Source: Acidobacteriota bacterium (GTDB lineage Bacteria; Acidobacteriota; UBA6911). From it: DNA of 35,352 nt. Below the pieces are notes generated by a model. The model saw nothing but the letters and a program-made list of their open reading frames with translations, ran no database searches and was not told where the DNA came from. Positions 33,201 through 35,352 of this stretch are shown here, one piece after another. Within the stretch, counting starts at the first letter, position 1, and every line of letters begins with the position of its first letter. The stretch spans positions 1-35,352 of the forward strand of contig JAAYAM010000043.1 in assembly GCA_012719355.1 (NCBI GenBank). Reading direction: 5' to 3'. The position numbers and the translations under genes are program-made.

Positions 33201-35267
33201 ATGACTGGGGGATATGCCGGCAAAATACTGAGAGTGAACCTTACAAGTGGTCAGATCGGTTCTATACCGACTTCGAAGTACGAGGAGTTCGGTGGCGGCT
33301 ATGGTATAGGCGCCGCGATATTCTGGGAACTCTGCGTAGCTCCCGGAACCTGGGACCTGCAGGATGCGTTTGATCCCAGAAACGTCATCACTCTGATGTC
33401 CGGCCCGCTCGCCGCAACCGGCATCTTCTCCGCCGGACGCACCAGTGTTTCGGGCCTGGCCCCCCAGTCCTGGCCAGTCAACTGGTTTTCTCACAGCAAC
33501 TTCGGCGGCAGCTTCTCTCCCAGTCTGAAACTTGCCGGATGGGATGGCATCGTCATCGAGGGCAAAGCCAGTTCTCCTGTGTACATAAACATCGTTGACG
33601 ATGCGGTGACACTTGAAGACGCAAAGCCGCTGTGGGGCCTCTCTACCTGGGACACACAGGAAGAAATCTGGAAGATACTGAGCTCCAGGGCCTCAGTCAG
33701 ATATGGAAGCGAATGGCAGAAGCTGGGAGGTGGCTACACCATTCAGCGGCCCGCGATTGTCACCATCGGTCCGGCGGGCGAAAACAGATCTCGTATCGCT
33801 TCTCTGGTACATGGCGGCGGTTCGGGCGCGGGGCAGGGAGGATTCGGCGGTGTCTTCGGCTCCAAGAACCTGAAGGCGATTGCAGTCGTCGGCAGCGGCA
33901 GCGTGAAAGTAGCAGATCCTAGGGCGATCATGGATGTCCGGGAATGGTTTCGTGCCAAAGCCCCCCTCGGAGGGCAGCGTGGGCCCGGCAGGACAATCCA
34001 GGCAGGCGTATCCGGCTGTTTCGGTTGCATTCGCGGGTGTCACTCGAGAAATTCTGTCTATGGCCTTGACTCAGACGGCTGCGCCGAAAGTGTCTGGTTC
34101 AGTGTGCCGCCGCCGTACGAGCGGTCGGCCACGCGGGATCGGCAAAAGGGAGCCGATCTGGCTCAGCAGTTCGGACTCAACGCTTCGGAAATGAGTTACC
34201 AGGGATCGATGAGTTTCCCAAGTCCTCCGGGTCATCCAATTCAACCGACCGTCCCGTCAAAGACGGGAATGGCCTGGTATCTCAAGAAACTGTATGACAT
34301 GGGTGTTATCGGTCCCGGAAAGAACGTGGACACTTACCCGCTTCCGATGGACATTTATGACAGAATGGAATTCGCCGAGATTCTCACCACCGCTATCGCC
34401 AAGCGTATCGGAATCGGAGATCTGCTCGCTGAAGGAACCGTTCGCTTTGCCGAGAAGATCGGAAGAATAAGCGATACGGACGGCATTCTCCGTTTTCCTG
34501 CGTGGGGATATGTGGATCACTGGACGATGCCGACCGTGGAATGGGCTTACGGCACACTGCTCGATTCGCGCGACTGCAACAATCACGACATGCTGCTCAG
34601 CCCTGTCAAGGATATGTCCTGCGAACAATACGTGAAACTGCTTGCCGCCGCTACCCCGCCCCACAGCGATGATCCGTTCATGTTCGATTACAGCTGGAAG
34701 GGTGAGCAGGCGTACAAAACGGGAATCTATTCAGCCCACAAAGCTAAATTCGTGGCCTGGCACCAGCACTACGCGATGTTCTACAAGGAATCGATGCTTC
34801 TGTGTGACTGGGTGTTCGGCAACTCATACAATCCGCTTGCTCCCGACCGTCGCGGCGCCTCGCCGGAAGCCGAGCCGAAATTCATCAGTGCGGTCACCGG
34901 AAAGAAGATCAGTTTTATCGACGGGATTGAAATCGGCAGGAAGATCTGGAATCTGAAGCGGGCCGTCTTTGTGATGCAGGGAAGAAACCGCGACAACGAA
35001 AGATTCTCAGGATATATGTACAAACCGGGAGCATCGAGCGCCCACAACAGCCCTTCCATCCCGGTCTATGATGGTACGAAATGGGATTGGGTGAATTGCA
35101 GCGATCTCTACCTGGATGAAGACGGGTTTGAACGGTGGAAGACAACCTTCTACGAGCTTGAAGGATGGGACCCCAGGAACGGATACCCAAAGCGCGCGAC
35201 TTTGCAGAAGCTCGGGCTGCGTCATGTCGCCGATGTGCTTGAGAGCAGGAACAGGCTTGGTGCATGA
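33201..35267 (+). CDS. Aldehyde:ferredoxin oxidoreductase (AOR) family, tungsten-type
   Basis: The 688-residue protein has the AOR N-terminus (GGYAGKILRVNLTSG, then EFGGGYGIGAAIF), matching the pyranopterin-binding first domain. The [4Fe-4S] cluster Cys are present as C273-x2-C276-x3-C280, with the fourth Cys535 in MLLCDW. The family binds a tungsten (sometimes molybdenum) bis-pyranopterin and oxidises aldehydes or, in variants such as BamB, reduces other substrates, with ferredoxin or a partner as electron carrier. No signal peptide is seen, so it is cytoplasmic, unlike its UGSC neighbour. GGAG lies 10 nt before the start. No ferredoxin-like partner gene lies downstream in the window. The substrate is unknown. 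Confidence 0.9.
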   Translation: MTGGYAGKILRVNLTSGQIGSIPTSKYEEFGGGYGIGAAIFWELCVAPGTWDLQDAFDPRNVITLMSGPLAATGIFSAGRTSVSGLAPQSWPVNWFSHSNFGGSFSPSLKLAGWDGIVIEGKASSPVYINIVDDAVTLEDAKPLWGLSTWDTQEEIWKILSSRASVRYGSEWQKLGGGYTIQRPAIVTIGPAGENRSRIASLVHGGGSGAGQGGFGGVFGSKNLKAIAVVGSGSVKVADPRAIMDVREWFRAKAPLGGQRGPGRTIQAGVSGCFGCIRGCHSRNSVYGLDSDGCAESVWFSVPPPYERSATRDRQKGADLAQQFGLNASEMSYQGSMSFPSPPGHPIQPTVPSKTGMAWYLKKLYDMGVIGPGKNVDTYPLPMDIYDRMEFAEILTTAIAKRIGIGDLLAEGTVRFAEKIGRISDTDGILRFPAWGYVDHWTMPTVEWAYGTLLDSRDCNNHDMLLSPVKDMSCEQYVKLLAAATPPHSDDPFMFDYSWKGEQAYKTGIYSAHKAKFVAWHQHYAMFYKESMLLCDWVFGNSYNPLAPDRRGASPEAEPKFISAVTGKKISFIDGIEIGRKIWNLKRAVFVMQGRNRDNERFSGYMYKPGASSAHNSPSIPVYDGTKWDWVNCSDLYLDEDGFERWKTTFYELEGWDPRNGYPKRATLQKLGLRHVADVLESRNRLGA

Positions 35268-35352
35268 CGAGCTTTCAGCCACATTTGTACGGTATCCGGT
35301 GGAAGGGAGCTTTTTGAAAGAAAATACCGGGTATGATTTGGTATGATCGATC

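Noticed and set aside
35116-35346. 76-residue open frame overlapping the end of the AOR gene
   Set aside because: Mostly inside the AOR coding sequence in another frame, no ribosome-binding site and no motifs. I also considered read-through of the AOR TGA as Sec; the following sequence has no family similarity and ends within 25 codons.

Overview
The window (about 35.3 kb, moderately GC-rich) has no rRNA, tRNA, CRISPR array or insertion sequence that I can see. It reads as chromosome from a Gram-negative bacterium, probably an uncultured member of Acidobacteriota or a related phylum. The reasons are a 1423-residue Oar-like TonB-dependent receptor with an N-terminal carboxypeptidase-regulatory domain, a secreted TPR protein, exported multiheme cytochrome and DUF1573 proteins, and many signal peptides. 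The taxonomic assignment is inference.

Layout. 1-711 (minus): 5' part of a GT4 glycosyltransferase and a small exported protein. 794-5450 (plus): a NorR-type sigma54 activator, a PIF1/RecD-like helicase with a C-terminal HTH, and a PilZ protein. 5610-12779 (plus): a tight CoA/biotin operon with CoA-transferase A and B, a UPF0261 (Tm-1-like) protein, a biotin-carrying carboxyltransferase, a biotin carboxylase and a second UPF0261 protein. 12799-16354 (minus): deoC followed by a SWIM/SNF2 helicase. 16493-17278 (plus): a secreted protein with a duplicated OB-like domain. 17298-19906 (minus): a KS-III/HMG-CoA-synthase-like protein fused to a DUF35 zinc-ribbon/OB domain, overlapping a thiolase. 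20243-26544 (plus): TPR protein, cupin, a structured leader and the TonB-dependent receptor. 26676-28967: an unrecognised protein, two small membrane-protein genes and an XRE regulator; one membrane gene is frameshifted.

The most unusual part is 29064-35267. It holds two genes that conventional calling would split at an in-frame TGA but that read as selenoproteins. On the minus strand an exported operon encodes a rhodanese, a tetraheme cytochrome c and a DUF1573 protein. In the last one a TGA replaces the first Cys of the family's C-x-C motif (TN-U-ACT), followed 13 nt later by a perfect 8-bp hairpin with a GGC loop, as expected of a bacterial SECIS. Divergently, on the plus strand, a signal-peptide-bearing UGSC-family protein has TGA at the Sec position of U-G-S-C, also followed by a hairpin, and continues into a large conserved C-terminal domain. 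Next to it lies a tungsten-type aldehyde:ferredoxin oxidoreductase homologue. I infer a selenium-linked extracytoplasmic redox or sulfur module. The UGSC family is known; I do not know of a described selenocysteine form of DUF1573.

The CoA/biotin operon and the thiolase/KS-DUF35 pair probably act in CoA-thioester metabolism, perhaps carboxylation and activation of a short oxo-compound, but the substrate cannot be read from sequence. The carboxyltransferase has Glu where the family has its carbamylated Lys, and the KS-like protein lacks its nucleophilic Cys, so neither should be given a textbook name.
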